Positions 1 through 7,234 of a DNA stretch of 51,817 nucleotides are shown piece after piece. Numbering within the stretch: position 1 is the stretch's first letter; every line of letters starts with the position of its first letter. The stretch comes from a virus: the IMG/VR virus record IMGVR_UViG_3300044822_000145, positions 1-51,817 of that record; one strand, given 5' to 3'. The translations under genes and the position numbers were made by a program. Under the pieces are notes generated by a model, which saw only the letters and a list, made by a program, of their open reading frames with translations, was not told where the DNA came from and made no database searches.

Positions 1-637
1 CGCGGACCTCAGCCGCGCGGACCTCAGCCGCGCGTACCTCAGCGGCGCGGACCTCAGCAGCGCGTACCTCCGCGGCGCGTACCTCCGCGGCGCGTACCTC
101 CGCGGCGCGGACCTCAGCAGCGCGTACCTCCGCGGCGCGGACCTCATCGGCGCGGACCTCAGCAGCGCGTACCTCCGCGGCGCGGACCTCATCGGCGCGG
201 ACCTCAGCGGCGCGGACCTCAGCCGCGCGGACCTCAGCCGCGCGGACCTCCGCGGCGCGGACCTCAGCCGCGCGGACCTCAGCCGCGCGGACCTCAGCCG
301 CGCGGACCTCGAACCAATTCGCGAAGACTTTCGCCTTGTTCTCGATGCGGCGAAGCCTGAAGTTCCCGCGCTACTGCAAGCGATCAAAGACGGCAAGGTT
401 GACGGCTCAACATACACGGGTCCATGTGCGTGCCTCGTCGGCACGATCGCCAACGCACGCGGCGTCGATTATCGGCACGTCGTCGGATTGGATCCAGATT
501 TATCGCGCCCGGCAGAGCGATTCTTTCTCGCGATTCGTAAAGGCGATACGCCGGAGAATAATCAGATAGCGGCAATCGCGGCGCAGTGGATTGAGGATTT
601 TTTAGCAGATCAGTCAACGACGGCGGAAGCGATCTAA
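1..637 (+). CDS. Pentapeptide-repeat protein, 3' part (continues from 51503)
   Basis: The frame starting at base 2 gives 20 consecutive five-residue units of the form A(D/Y)L(S/R)(R/G/S), then about 108 non-repeat residues up to TAA at 635-637. Pentapeptide repeats fold into a right-handed square beta-helix. The C-terminal part (motifs GPCACLVGTIANARG and LDPDLSRPAERFFLAIRKGD) resembles a domain I recall from other phage pentapeptide proteins of unknown role. The 5' part lies at 51503-51817 on the other contig end, so the gene probably spans the junction of a circular molecule. Joining the ends directly adds one base and breaks the frame; overlapping the terminal C restores it. The repeats are nearly identical at DNA level, so the copy number given by the assembly is doubtful. 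The function is unknown; DNA mimicry, as in Qnr/MfpA, is possible but not shown. Confidence 0.8.
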   Translation, partial: ADLSRADLSRAYLSGADLSSAYLRGAYLRGAYLRGADLSSAYLRGADLIGADLSSAYLRGADLIGADLSGADLSRADLSRADLRGADLSRADLSRADLSRADLEPIREDFRLVLDAAKPEVPALLQAIKDGKVDGSTYTGPCACLVGTIANARGVDYRHVVGLDPDLSRPAERFFLAIRKGDTPENNQIAAIAAQWIEDFLADQSTTAEAI

Positions 638-638
638 T

Positions 639-797
639 ATGCCCGTTTCCAAGGCTTGCGCCGTCATAACCAAGCGCGACAAACCCTGCGAGCTACCCGC
701 GATCCGGGAAGTGAACGGCAAGCGCGTATGCAGGTCACATGCCTCCCACATCAAGGCCGGGAAGACGCTGAAGTTCGCTGAGGAGATAACCGTATGA
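639..797 (+). CDS. Small cysteine-containing protein, 52 aa
   Basis: ATG at 639 lies two bases after the TAA of the pentapeptide gene, and the TGA overlaps the next ATG (ATGA at 794). The protein is basic and begins MPVSKACAVITKRDKPCEL. Cysteines at residues 7, 17 and 31 with a nearby histidine (VCRSHASH) suggest a small metal knuckle. The tight spacing on both sides supports translation in the early operon. No family is recognised. Confidence 0.5.
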   Translation: MPVSKACAVITKRDKPCELPAIREVNGKRVCRSHASHIKAGKTLKFAEEITV

Positions 798-1138
798 CGT
801 TACGCGAGGAGATAGCACAGTGCATACATTATCATCGCGACCGCCCATGTTCTGACGGAGACTTTGTTCGCTTGAGCGACGTGCTCGCGATTATCGACAG
901 TTGGACGGCCAACGGCACGCCGCTTCTCACGTATGGCGCAGTTGACGACAAACCGGCCGCACCGTCGAGCGAGGAACGCCCCGCGCGGGATGAATTTAGA
1001 GTCGTCCTTGCGCGCTTGCCCCGCGAAACCGACGCAAGCCTTTCGCCGACGATCGGAAGCGCACTCTTGACAGGCATCGAAGCAATCCTCGAATCCATCG
1101 ACGCGAACACGGCGGCGATACGCGAAACGCGCACATGA
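794..1138 (+). CDS. Hypothetical early protein, 114 aa
   Basis: The gene starts with MTLREEIAQCIHYHRDRP and is coupled by ATGA overlaps to the genes on both sides. The N-terminal 40 residues look helical, and the middle is Pro/Ala/Ser-rich and probably a linker. The C-terminal 35 residues form an amphipathic helix (GIEAILESIDANTAAIRE). There is no signal peptide or membrane segment, and no family is recognised. The operon position suggests early, non-structural expression. Confidence 0.55.
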   Translation: MTLREEIAQCIHYHRDRPCSDGDFVRLSDVLAIIDSWTANGTPLLTYGAVDDKPAAPSSEERPARDEFRVVLARLPRETDASLSPTIGSALLTGIEAILESIDANTAAIRETRT

Positions 1139-1419
1139 AAATTAAGACCAAAGACGGCAGCGTTATCGACCTCGAAGACATACGCAAAGAGCAAGTTTTC
1201 ATCGGCAACCCGTATGCGGTCGATAACGCGATACTCATCAAGCACAACATCGCGCTTTTGGATGCGCTCGAAGCAGCGTTGAATATAACAGACATGGAGC
1301 CGCAACCATCCAAGCGCGCATCGGAACGGCAAGAAGCATGGGCGTCCGGTTTTAAGGGCGCAACGCATGCTGTTCGTAGCGCCATCGGATTGATCGAGGA
1401 GAACCCCGTTGCCGACTAA
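1135..1419 (+). CDS. Hypothetical early protein, 94 aa
   Basis: ATG at 1135 overlaps the preceding TGA (ATGA), and the 3' end overlaps the next gene by 11 bases. The protein is a mix of short strands (MKIKTKDGSVIDLEDI) and a C-terminal helical half, with no cysteine motif, membrane segment or known domain. It sits in a chain of small same-strand genes typical of phage early regions. Confidence 0.5.
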   Translation: MKIKTKDGSVIDLEDIRKEQVFIGNPYAVDNAILIKHNIALLDALEAALNITDMEPQPSKRASERQEAWASGFKGATHAVRSAIGLIEENPVAD

Positions 1420-1984
1420 ACCGAAACTCGAAACCTGCTCCCTGTGCAAGCGCGTCGGCGATCACGCGAAGCATTGCCCGAATCGCCAATGCCATATGTG
1501 CGGTGTCATCGGCGGCAAGCATACTGATGACTGCTTCATGATTCGCGATGCGATCAAACCCGTACAGCGCATGGAAGTCAACGGCGAAACAGCGCGCATC
1601 ATTCGCTCGCGCGACATCGCAAACGCGCCCGCGTTCGGGCCTGTGCCGATCAAGATCGAGTGGGTACGCCGACTGCAAGAACAATTCGACATGGGCAAGA
1701 TCACGATCCCCGGCGTAACATCCGACGATCATTGCCGCGTGAAAGAATCGCGCCCGTACAAAGGCGGGGCCGTCGAGGTCAATTGTCCTCATCGCGCCGT
1801 GCTGCGCGAAACGGAGAAGACGACGTGCAACGCCTGCAACAGTCACAAGACGAGTACGATCGTCTACCTGTGCTTACTGCACGCGATCACGCATCACGGA
1901 AACGGCGCTCCGATTGCCGACATGGGGCCGTTGTTTGTCGATTCCGAAGCCGTCGCGGAATCGAGGGACTCGCATGACGCATGA
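1409..1984 (+). CDS. Zinc-finger-like protein, 191 aa
   Basis: The likely start is TTG at 1409, inside the end of the previous gene; no ATG precedes the cysteine motifs. Residues 9-45 hold a Cys/His cluster (CSLCKRVGDHAKHCPN followed by CHMCGVIGGKHTDDC), suggesting two zinc knuckles. A second set (CPHRAVLRETEKTTCNAC) lies around residue 125, followed by a strand-rich stretch ending in histidines. Such proteins usually bind nucleic acid or protein, but no named family is recognised. The 3' end overlaps the next gene by 11 bases. Confidence 0.55.
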   Translation: MPTKPKLETCSLCKRVGDHAKHCPNRQCHMCGVIGGKHTDDCFMIRDAIKPVQRMEVNGETARIIRSRDIANAPAFGPVPIKIEWVRRLQEQFDMGKITIPGVTSDDHCRVKESRPYKGGAVEVNCPHRAVLRETEKTTCNACNSHKTSTIVYLCLLHAITHHGNGAPIADMGPLFVDSEAVAESRDSHDA

Positions 1985-2276
1985 TATCGATTTTGAACGC
2001 AAAACGGCCGAGATACTCAATCAAGAAGCGCAATTTCCTGCTGGCTGGTGGTGGTGCTCCTTTGTTGATAAAGACGGCTTTCTCGGCGTTGCAATCGTTT
2101 GGGCACGCGGCATTCTCACCGCGACGAAAGAAGCGAGAAGACGCGGCATCAATCCGGGCGGTCAAGTGCTTGCGTATGAAATCGCCGAACCTCCCGAGCA
2201 ATACCGGAACAGGCTTCTCGATAGGGCTGAAACACTGGAGGCAAAGAACATCATAGAGAAAGGCAAGAAGCCGTGA
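1974..2276 (+). CDS. Hypothetical early protein, 100 aa
   Basis: I chose ATG at 1974 (MTHDIDFERKTAEIL), which overlaps the upstream stop by 11 bases, over an upstream in-frame start lying deep inside the previous gene. The protein has a WWWCSFVDKDGFLGV core and a helical charged C-terminus. It looks soluble and small, possibly a compact alpha/beta fold. The family is unknown. The stop codon overlaps the GTG of the next gene. Confidence 0.55.
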   Translation: MTHDIDFERKTAEILNQEAQFPAGWWWCSFVDKDGFLGVAIVWARGILTATKEARRRGINPGGQVLAYEIAEPPEQYRNRLLDRAETLEAKNIIEKGKKP

Positions 2277-2566
2277 GCGATACTGCGATTGTGACGGATG
2301 AAAAAATTACGATCATACTTCCGAAGAATATATCCATCGGAGTTCTTGCATCCGATGAATCCGATGCGCCAGCCTTCGTGATTATCCATTTCAATGAAAG
2401 CAGCAAAGGATTCGGATTCGGAGATACGACCGACGCAACGCGAGCGTTGGCAATCATGGCTTTCCGATGCGCCGACGAAGCCGACCGCGTGAACGGCGTA
2501 TTCTCCCCAAAGAAAACCGAGAACGCACTACGAAAATATCTCGCGGAGATGAAGGCGAAACGATGA
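2273..2566 (+). CDS. Hypothetical early protein, 97 aa
   Basis: GTG at 2273 overlaps the preceding TGA, and the TGA at the end overlaps the next ATG. The sequence reads as alternating strands (AIVTDEKITIILPKN, PAFVIIHFNE) with a C-terminal helix (LRKYLAEMKAKR). No motif of known function is seen. Confidence 0.5.
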   Translation: MSDTAIVTDEKITIILPKNISIGVLASDESDAPAFVIIHFNESSKGFGFGDTTDATRALAIMAFRCADEADRVNGVFSPKKTENALRKYLAEMKAKR

Positions 2567-2889
2567 ACGATACGCCCAAGAAAAAACCGCCGATAACCAC
2601 TGCGGAAGCCGGGCATCTCGGCGGTACGAAAGTCAAGAACCTCTACGGCACCGGGTTCTATGAGGCTATCGGCAAGAAAGGCGGCGAGGCAACGAAGGCA
2701 TCCCACGGCCTGGAGTTTTACGAGATGATCGGGAGAAAAGGCGGCAAGAAAGGCGGCGACGCAACGCGCGATAAGCACGGAAGCCCATTTTACGAAGCAA
2801 TCGGCGCGAAAGGCGGCGCGAAGGTGAAAGCGATTATCGCAGCCGGGAAGAAAGCATTGGCGGATGAGGCGAAGAAAAACGAGACGTGA
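2563..2889 (+). CDS. KGG-repeat (con-10-like) protein, 108 aa
   Basis: ATG at 2563 overlaps the previous TGA (ATGA). The protein is basic and rich in Gly and Lys. A repeat of the form G-x-x-FYE-x-IG-x-KGG occurs three times, near residues 29-41, 49-61 and 73-85, after a degenerate first unit (AGHLGG at 16-21). This matches the stress-induced KGG motif of bacterial small hydrophilic proteins and fungal con-10, whose biochemical role is poorly defined. It is probably intrinsically disordered or nucleic-acid associated. The longer upstream reading of this frame lies inside the preceding gene and is not used. Confidence 0.75.
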   Translation: MNDTPKKKPPITTAEAGHLGGTKVKNLYGTGFYEAIGKKGGEATKASHGLEFYEMIGRKGGKKGGDATRDKHGSPFYEAIGAKGGAKVKAIIAAGKKALADEAKKNET

Positions 2890-3125
2890 GTTCATCGCCG
2901 CGCGTTATCTCGGAAATCATCGAACGCTTGTCGTCGGAAATCGACCATGCGCGTGAAAAGCATCCGGGCGGTGATAGGTTCGTCGCTTTGACTTGTGAGT
3001 TCCTAGAATTGACGCGCGCCATACAGGCCGGGGAATCCAAGGAGAATATCCGACAAGAAGCTCTTCAGGTTGCATGCACGGCGATTCGGTTCGTCGAGGA
3101 AAATCTCGATGGTCATCACCATTGA
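2886..3125 (+). CDS. MazG-like all-alpha NTP-PPase-type small protein, 79 aa
   Basis: GTG at 2886 overlaps the previous stop. The protein is all-helical. The pattern IDHAREKHPGGDRFVAL, then EFLELTRAIQAGE, then RQEALQVACTAIR resembles short phage MazG-like proteins of the all-alpha NTP pyrophosphohydrolase fold, where acidic residues in paired helices bind magnesium. The E-x-x-E signature is degenerate (CEFLEL), so catalysis is uncertain. If active it would hydrolyse NTPs or an alarmone. The assignment is by remembered family pattern only. Confidence 0.5.
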   Translation: MSSSPRVISEIIERLSSEIDHAREKHPGGDRFVALTCEFLELTRAIQAGESKENIRQEALQVACTAIRFVEENLDGHHH

Positions 3126-3618
3126 AGTCCCCGGCGCTCCGGTAAGCAAGAACCAGGGGATGCGTATCGACCCGCGGCGCCCCGGCATGCCGATGTTCCG
3201 CCCGCAGGAGGCAACGGATTGGATGCGCCGGATTCGCCATGAGGCGCAGCGCGTTGCAAATGCCGCGAAGTGGCCTGACCCGTTCCTCTGTGCCGAGGTG
3301 GCGATCGACTTCCGCAAGTATAATAGCCGGCACGATTCGGGCGCCGGGAACGAGTACGTTTTCGATGCCTTGCAAATTCCCACAACGCGCGATATGGTGC
3401 GATTCAAGTCTTCCTGGGGGCTGTACTATCGCGACAAGGACGCATGGTGCAGAGAATCCCCCATGCCCGTTCACGACGATGGTGCGCGCCGATGCGTGTT
3501 CATCGCCGAACTCCTACGAACGCGAGATCCCGAAGAAGCCGACCGTCTGCGCGGGCTTTGGCTGGCCTCCATACGACGCGCGCATATAAAATCACACACG
3601 CCCAAGAAAGATGCCTAA
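3109..3618 (+). CDS. RusA-like Holliday junction resolvase candidate, 169 aa
   Basis: ATG at 3109 overlaps the preceding gene by 17 bases and gives MVITIEVPGAPVSKNQ, a typical RusA-like first strand followed by a basic loop. A central acidic segment (RHDSGAGNEYVFDALQ) and a later Y-x-D-K-D-AW resemble the DxD...DAL...DD layout of RusA, which cuts four-way junctions with metal ions. The exact catalytic aspartates are not conserved as in the E. coli enzyme, so activity is uncertain. In phages such nucleases resolve branched DNA before packaging. The stop and the next start overlap as TAATG. Confidence 0.5.
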   Translation: MVITIEVPGAPVSKNQGMRIDPRRPGMPMFRPQEATDWMRRIRHEAQRVANAAKWPDPFLCAEVAIDFRKYNSRHDSGAGNEYVFDALQIPTTRDMVRFKSSWGLYYRDKDAWCRESPMPVHDDGARRCVFIAELLRTRDPEEADRLRGLWLASIRRAHIKSHTPKKDA

Positions 3619-3926
3619 TGCCACCTCGCACAAAAACCGCCGTCAAGAAGAAGCGTTCGCTTCCGACGAAGGCCAAGAAAGTCACCAAACGCGCCGCCAA
3701 GCACCGGGAAACGCCCCTCGAAAAGCTTGCCTTCCGCGTCTCGATCCTCGAAGAGGGGTTTAACGCTCTCGAAAAAGACCTCCGCGACTTGAGGCGTTCT
3801 TATGGCGAGCATGTCGTTCTTAAACTCGTTGAATCCGAGATAACCGACGTTGCGCCGGAGCCTGCGAAGATGCTTGACGAATCCTCCGCACACACGGAAC
3901 CTGTACTAAGCGACGATGAACTCTGA
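3618..3926 (+). CDS. Basic-tail coiled-coil protein, 102 aa
   Basis: ATG at 3618 shares a base with the preceding TAA. The first 33 residues are very basic (KTAVKKKRSLPTKAKKVTKR), the middle forms a coiled coil (FRVSILEEGFNALEKDLRDL), and the last 25 residues are acidic. The basic tail suggests DNA binding or charge neutralisation. The function is unknown. Confidence 0.55.
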   Translation: MPPRTKTAVKKKRSLPTKAKKVTKRAAKHRETPLEKLAFRVSILEEGFNALEKDLRDLRRSYGEHVVLKLVESEITDVAPEPAKMLDESSAHTEPVLSDDEL

Positions 3927-4239
3927 AGAGTTCATAAAGCGCGCGGCAAGAACCGACGGGGACAGCCTCTATGCCTCATGCAAAACATGCAGCGAAGTCG
4001 CCTCATGGGTTCCGTACAAGGCAGGCGGGGAGTGGGAATGCCAAGCCTGCCGCGTCGGAACGCGCCAGTTTGGGCGTGCCGATCGCGAAAAGTACCTGCT
4101 CGGAAAAATTGGGCCGGCCGAGCGGCGCGAGCGCGTTATCCGCACGACCATGAAGATGATCGCGTTCGCCATCGGTGCGTTTCTAACGTGGGAAGTCCTC
4201 AAATACTGCTTTCCGATCATCTTGCCGGCCGGGAGCTAG
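3916..4239 (+). CDS. Zinc-ribbon protein with C-terminal membrane segment, 107 aa
   Basis: The gene overlaps the previous one by 11 bases. Residues 22-43 hold two paired cysteines (CKTCSEVASWVPYKAG then CQAC), a rubredoxin-like zinc ribbon. Near the C-terminus MKMIAFAIGAFLTWEVLKYC is a single hydrophobic helix, giving a tail-anchored layout with the ribbon in the cytoplasm. The role is unknown; position just before the glycosidase gene may indicate envelope-related work. Confidence 0.5.
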   Translation: MNSEEFIKRAARTDGDSLYASCKTCSEVASWVPYKAGGEWECQACRVGTRQFGRADREKYLLGKIGPAERRERVIRTTMKMIAFAIGAFLTWEVLKYCFPIILPAGS

Positions 4240-4292
4240 GAATGACGGTGCTTTTGGAGGAGCCCACGAACGGATAGACCAGGAGGCATATC

Positions 4293-5513
4293 ATGTCAAA
4301 CCGTCGCGGTCACAATCCCACGCCTGCGCCCACGCCGACCCCGGTTCCCACGCCCGTCGCTTCAAGCGTCGGCATGGCGGACGCCTTCGTAAGCTCGATC
4401 GGCGTCAACACGCAAATCGACTATACGAACACCGTCTACTACACGAACTGGCCTGCGATCTGGACGCTCTTGCAAGCTTCAGGCATTCGCAACGTGCGCG
4501 ACGGGCTCAACGACGACGGCGCATGGTACTACGAGCGTCTCTCCTCAATTATCGCCGCCGGCATATCGCTCGATCTCGTCTCCACGCCGGGACAAACGTC
4601 CGCATGGGTTTCCGGCTTCTCGAAATTGGTACCGGGCATCTTGTCGATTGAGGGCGCGAACGAGTGGGATGCAAACGGCGGAACCGGATGGGTCGCAGCC
4701 GATATCGCATGGCAAGAGCTGGTCTTCAAGGCCGTTAATAAGACGCTCCCGGTGCTAGGTCCCTCGCTCGCTTCAAGCGCGTCGTATCCGTTGCTCGGTT
4801 CCGGCGCGCTGCCGTATCAAAACTACGGCAACCTCCACATGTACTTCGATAATTACAATCCTGGCAATACCGGCTACGGCGATGCGTTTGCGCCCTACGG
4901 CACGTTCGGCACGATGAGTTTTTGGCTCAACTTGGTCAAGAGCATATCCGGCACGCAGCCGATCATCATCACCGAAACCGGATACGATCAAGAGGCCGGA
5001 TTCATCGACGCAGCGACCGTCGCGAAGTATCTCGTACGCACACTGCTCATGACCTGGAATGCCGGGGTCTCCAAGACATTTATTTATGAGTTCGCCGATG
5101 AAGGCGGGAGCGCCGGCAACTTCGGTCTCGTCACGGCAAGCGCAGCGCCCAAGCCCGCGTACGTCGCGATTAAATCGCTCATTGCCGCGCTCGCCGATCC
5201 GGGCGCGACATTCGCGACGACGCCGCTGTCGTACACGATAAGCGGCGCATCGACAATGCAAAGCACGCTGCTGCAAAAACGCAACGGCACGTACATCCTC
5301 GCGATCTGGAATGAAGTTCCGTCGTGGAACACATCGACGAACGTCGAAATCGTCGTCCCGCCGCAAACGGTTACGCTTACATTCACGAAGGCTCCGACGA
5401 GCATCAGCGCCCTCGCATTCAACGCCGCCGGCAATCTCGTTGCATCGCCGGTCTCTGCGACGCATTCGCTTGCGATAACGGATACCGTGACGCTGGTCAC
5501 GATAACGCCCTAA
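4293..5513 (+). CDS. Glycoside hydrolase, clan GH-A-like, with Pro-rich leader, 406 aa
   Basis: A strong ribosome site (GGAGG, 7 bases before ATG) marks the start. Residues 9-22 are a Pro/Thr linker (PTPAPTPTPVPTP). Residues about 30-300 look like a TIM-barrel glycosidase: IEGANEWD places a candidate acid/base Glu at 124 after Asn123, and IIITETGYD places a candidate nucleophile Glu at 228, the spacing and motifs of clan GH-A. Residues 300-406 form a beta-sandwich. It probably cleaves an envelope or capsule polysaccharide; the exact family and substrate cannot be read. No signal peptide is seen. It is the last gene of the early unit, before a terminator. Confidence 0.65.
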   Translation: MSNRRGHNPTPAPTPTPVPTPVASSVGMADAFVSSIGVNTQIDYTNTVYYTNWPAIWTLLQASGIRNVRDGLNDDGAWYYERLSSIIAAGISLDLVSTPGQTSAWVSGFSKLVPGILSIEGANEWDANGGTGWVAADIAWQELVFKAVNKTLPVLGPSLASSASYPLLGSGALPYQNYGNLHMYFDNYNPGNTGYGDAFAPYGTFGTMSFWLNLVKSISGTQPIIITETGYDQEAGFIDAATVAKYLVRTLLMTWNAGVSKTFIYEFADEGGSAGNFGLVTASAAPKPAYVAIKSLIAALADPGATFATTPLSYTISGASTMQSTLLQKRNGTYILAIWNEVPSWNTSTNVEIVVPPQTVTLTFTKAPTSISALAFNAAGNLVASPVSATHSLAITDTVTLVTITP

Positions 5514-5520
5514 CGCAAAA

Positions 5521-5547
5521 AGCCCCGCCTTTTTTTTCAGCGGGGCT
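5521..5547. terminator. Bidirectional Rho-independent terminator
   Basis: An 8-bp GC-rich stem (AGCCCCGC / GCGGGGCT) with an 11-base loop is flanked by A's on the left and T's on the right. It separates the rightward early unit (glycosidase stop at 5513) from the leftward lysis unit (last stop at 5599), so it can end transcripts from both sides. Confidence 0.9.
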
Positions 5548-5598
5548 TTTCGTGCGTAATGCAGGTATGTAGTTCTTGAAATATGGGTACGCGGCGTA

Positions 5599-5784
5599 TT
5601 ACGCCTTCTTTGCCGGTTGAACCTTTAGCTTTAGCGCTTGCGACGCCGCCTCACGAGCGGACTCAAGCGTCTTCTTGGCCTCGGCGATATCAGATGCGAC
5701 GCCGTGCGTTGCGACGGCTTGCGCAGCCGTAACGAGCGCCTTGGTTGCGGCGATGAATTCTGCGAGGACATCAGGAATTGGCAT
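5599..5784 (-). CDS. Small helical Ala/Lys-rich protein, 61 aa
   Basis: The minus-strand start has a good ribosome site (AAGGAG, about 5 bases upstream). The sequence is a single amphipathic, Ala-rich helical run (FIAATKALVTAAQAVATHG) ending in a basic tail (VQPAKKA). It is the last gene of the leftward endolysin unit. It is not hydrophobic enough to be a clear holin. The function is unknown. Confidence 0.6.
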   Translation of the reverse strand: MPIPDVLAEFIAATKALVTAAQAVATHGVASDIAEAKKTLESAREAASQALKLKVQPAKKA

Positions 5785-5827
5785 GGGACTCCTTCGATAA
5801 GGGTGAAAGTTGTCGCGAATTTCCGCG

Positions 5828-6127
5828 TTATTGGGACGGCTCCTGGTACACGGTAATCGGCGGAATATCGGTTATCTTCGTGATCGTGACTTGAAAGATG
5901 TCGTCGCTTCCTACGGGAACGCGAAACACTCCGGGCTGACCGCTCGCGATCGTTGCCGCGATCAATCCGGCCGCAGCGAACGAGAACCCAGGCGCCGCAG
6001 GCTTCCCGCTCATCGAAACGATCGCGATATTAAAATGCACGCCTTTGATCGTCTGCACAAATGAATGAGAACGATGCACGAAGAGTTGCAAGAATGCGGA
6101 TGTGTATGCGCTTAGATTTTTAATCAC
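5828..6127 (-). CDS. Hypothetical protein of lysis unit, 99 aa
   Basis: GTG at 6127 overlaps the endolysin stop (GTGA), a sign of translational coupling. The protein is predicted beta-rich: HFNIAIVSMSGKPAAPG, a glycine/alanine turn region, then VTITKITDIPPITVYQEP. No signal peptide or clear membrane helix is seen. A longer upstream version of this frame is only the shadow of the endolysin gene. No family is recognised. Confidence 0.5.
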   Translation of the reverse strand: MIKNLSAYTSAFLQLFVHRSHSFVQTIKGVHFNIAIVSMSGKPAAPGFSFAAAGLIAATIASGQPGVFRVPVGSDDIFQVTITKITDIPPITVYQEPSQ

Positions 6128-6693
6128 GATGCTTCTTTCACGTATTGACTCCATGCGACATCGACGTTCAATGAGACCGCCGAAAAGTTTATCCAGTCTT
6201 GGAAGACTGAAGCACCATAGTTCTGTCCCGTCGTCCACGCATCCGGGCTGACATGCTCGGCCAGCTCCAAGCCGACGCCCTGGATTCCCAAGTTGTAGGC
6301 AGCGAACGCGGCGATGTGATCGTTCGGGTACTTGTGAAGCGCGGGTTCGAGAAACTCGTGCGCGGCGACGCGCAGGTTCGTGAGAGGGTCCATGAGGTTG
6401 CCGTAGCCGGGATAGCTTGGAAACACCCCGCGCCATTGGACGCCGAAGGTAATCTGACAAATTCCGGCACCCACCCCCGGCCCAGGTATCATCCCACGCT
6501 GCAAGATATTCTCGCCACCTGATTCTCTGTCCACGATCGCCGCGAGCATGCACGGCTCCGTAAGCGCGCAACCGGCAACGGCTTCCGTATAGAGCGGCGC
6601 GTAGGCCATGAGCGCCTTGCGCCACGGCACCGCAAATGCGGGCTTCTTTTGAGCCGCGAGCGCGGCGACTTGCTGCACCGTGAGGAGTCCCAT
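6124..6693 (-). CDS. Endolysin, SLT-like lytic transglycosylase, 189 aa
   Basis: The chosen start is ATG at 6693 (MGLLTVQQVAALAAQ); longer starts would run over the divergent promoter and gene at 6743. The fold is lysozyme-like: AIVDRESGGEN puts the catalytic Glu at 57, followed by a glycine-rich turn (GPGVGAGICQITFG) and AFAAYNLGIQG, the usual third motif of transglycosylase SLT domains. Such enzymes cleave the MurNAc-GlcNAc bond of peptidoglycan. No signal or SAR anchor is seen, so release needs a holin; the best holin candidate lies far away at 47039. Confidence 0.8.
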   Translation of the reverse strand: MGLLTVQQVAALAAQKKPAFAVPWRKALMAYAPLYTEAVAGCALTEPCMLAAIVDRESGGENILQRGMIPGPGVGAGICQITFGVQWRGVFPSYPGYGNLMDPLTNLRVAAHEFLEPALHKYPNDHIAAFAAYNLGIQGVGLELAEHVSPDAWTTGQNYGASVFQDWINFSAVSLNVDVAWSQYVKEAS

Positions 6694-6726
6694 GCCCGAG
6701 GCCTTCAGGAGCGCGGCGCGAACGCC

Positions 6727-6742
6727 TGGTATAATGGGGCCA
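6727..6742 (+). promoter_or_regulatory. Extended -10 promoter for the late unit, leaderless
   Basis: TGGTATAAT (perfect TATAAT at 6730-6735 with a TG extension) is followed by 7 bases and then the ATG at 6743. The predicted transcription start is at or within a base or two of the ATG. No clear -35 is seen, which fits an extended -10 promoter. Confidence 0.65.
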
Positions 6743-7234
6743 ATGCTACATGAGATACGAGAGATGCCCGTAAGCGAACTCAAAGCCGCGCCGTACAATC
6801 CGCGTAGGATCGACGCGGCTGCGATGGCGGCGCTTACCAAAAGCATCGAACGATTCGGCTATGTGGAACCGATCGTATTCAACAAGCGCAGCGGCTTCGT
6901 TGTCGGAGGTCACCAACGGCTCAAGGTGTTGCGCGCAAGTAAGATCAAGGAAGTCCCGGTCGTGATCGTTGACCTCGCCGAGAACGAAGAGAAGGCGCTC
7001 AACGTCGCGCTGAATTCGCCGACTCTCGCCGGTGAGTTCACGGATGATCTTCAAGCTATGCTTCAGGATATTCAATTAAAAGATGAATCGTTATTCGAAA
7101 GCCTTTTGTTCGATAAACTCTTGGGTGAAGGCGCGCCTACCTTCGAACCGGAGAATATAGAATCGTTAAAACGTCTTGACGAGAAAAAGATGATCGTCTG
7201 CCCGAACTGTCAACATGAATTCTCTCAATCCTAG
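6743..7234 (+). CDS. ParB/Srx-fold N-terminal-domain protein, 163 aa
   Basis: The start at 6743 gives MLHEIREMPVSELKAAPYNPR, the standard first strand of ParB-like phage proteins; starts further upstream lie in the promoter. Residues 35-75 carry EPIVFNKRSGFVVGGHQRL, where GGHQR is the conserved ParB/sulfiredoxin nucleotide-binding box. The C-terminus ends in CPNCQHEF, half of a zinc ribbon. Phage relatives are often next to DNA methylases or other modification genes; here the Mom gene overlaps by 20 bases. The biochemical role (CTP binding, nuclease or adaptor) is not settled for this family. Confidence 0.8.
   Translation: MLHEIREMPVSELKAAPYNPRRIDAAAMAALTKSIERFGYVEPIVFNKRSGFVVGGHQRLKVLRASKIKEVPVVIVDLAENEEKALNVALNSPTLAGEFTDDLQAMLQDIQLKDESLFESLLFDKLLGEGAPTFEPENIESLKRLDEKKMIVCPNCQHEFSQS

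Noticed and set aside
1-310. Dense 15-bp repeats resembling a CRISPR or satellite array
   Set aside because: No spacers; the repeats stay in one reading frame and encode pentapeptide units, so they are coding repeats.
3317-3327. TATAAT within the RusA-like gene
   Set aside because: It lies mid-gene in the same operon with no start codon at a sensible distance.
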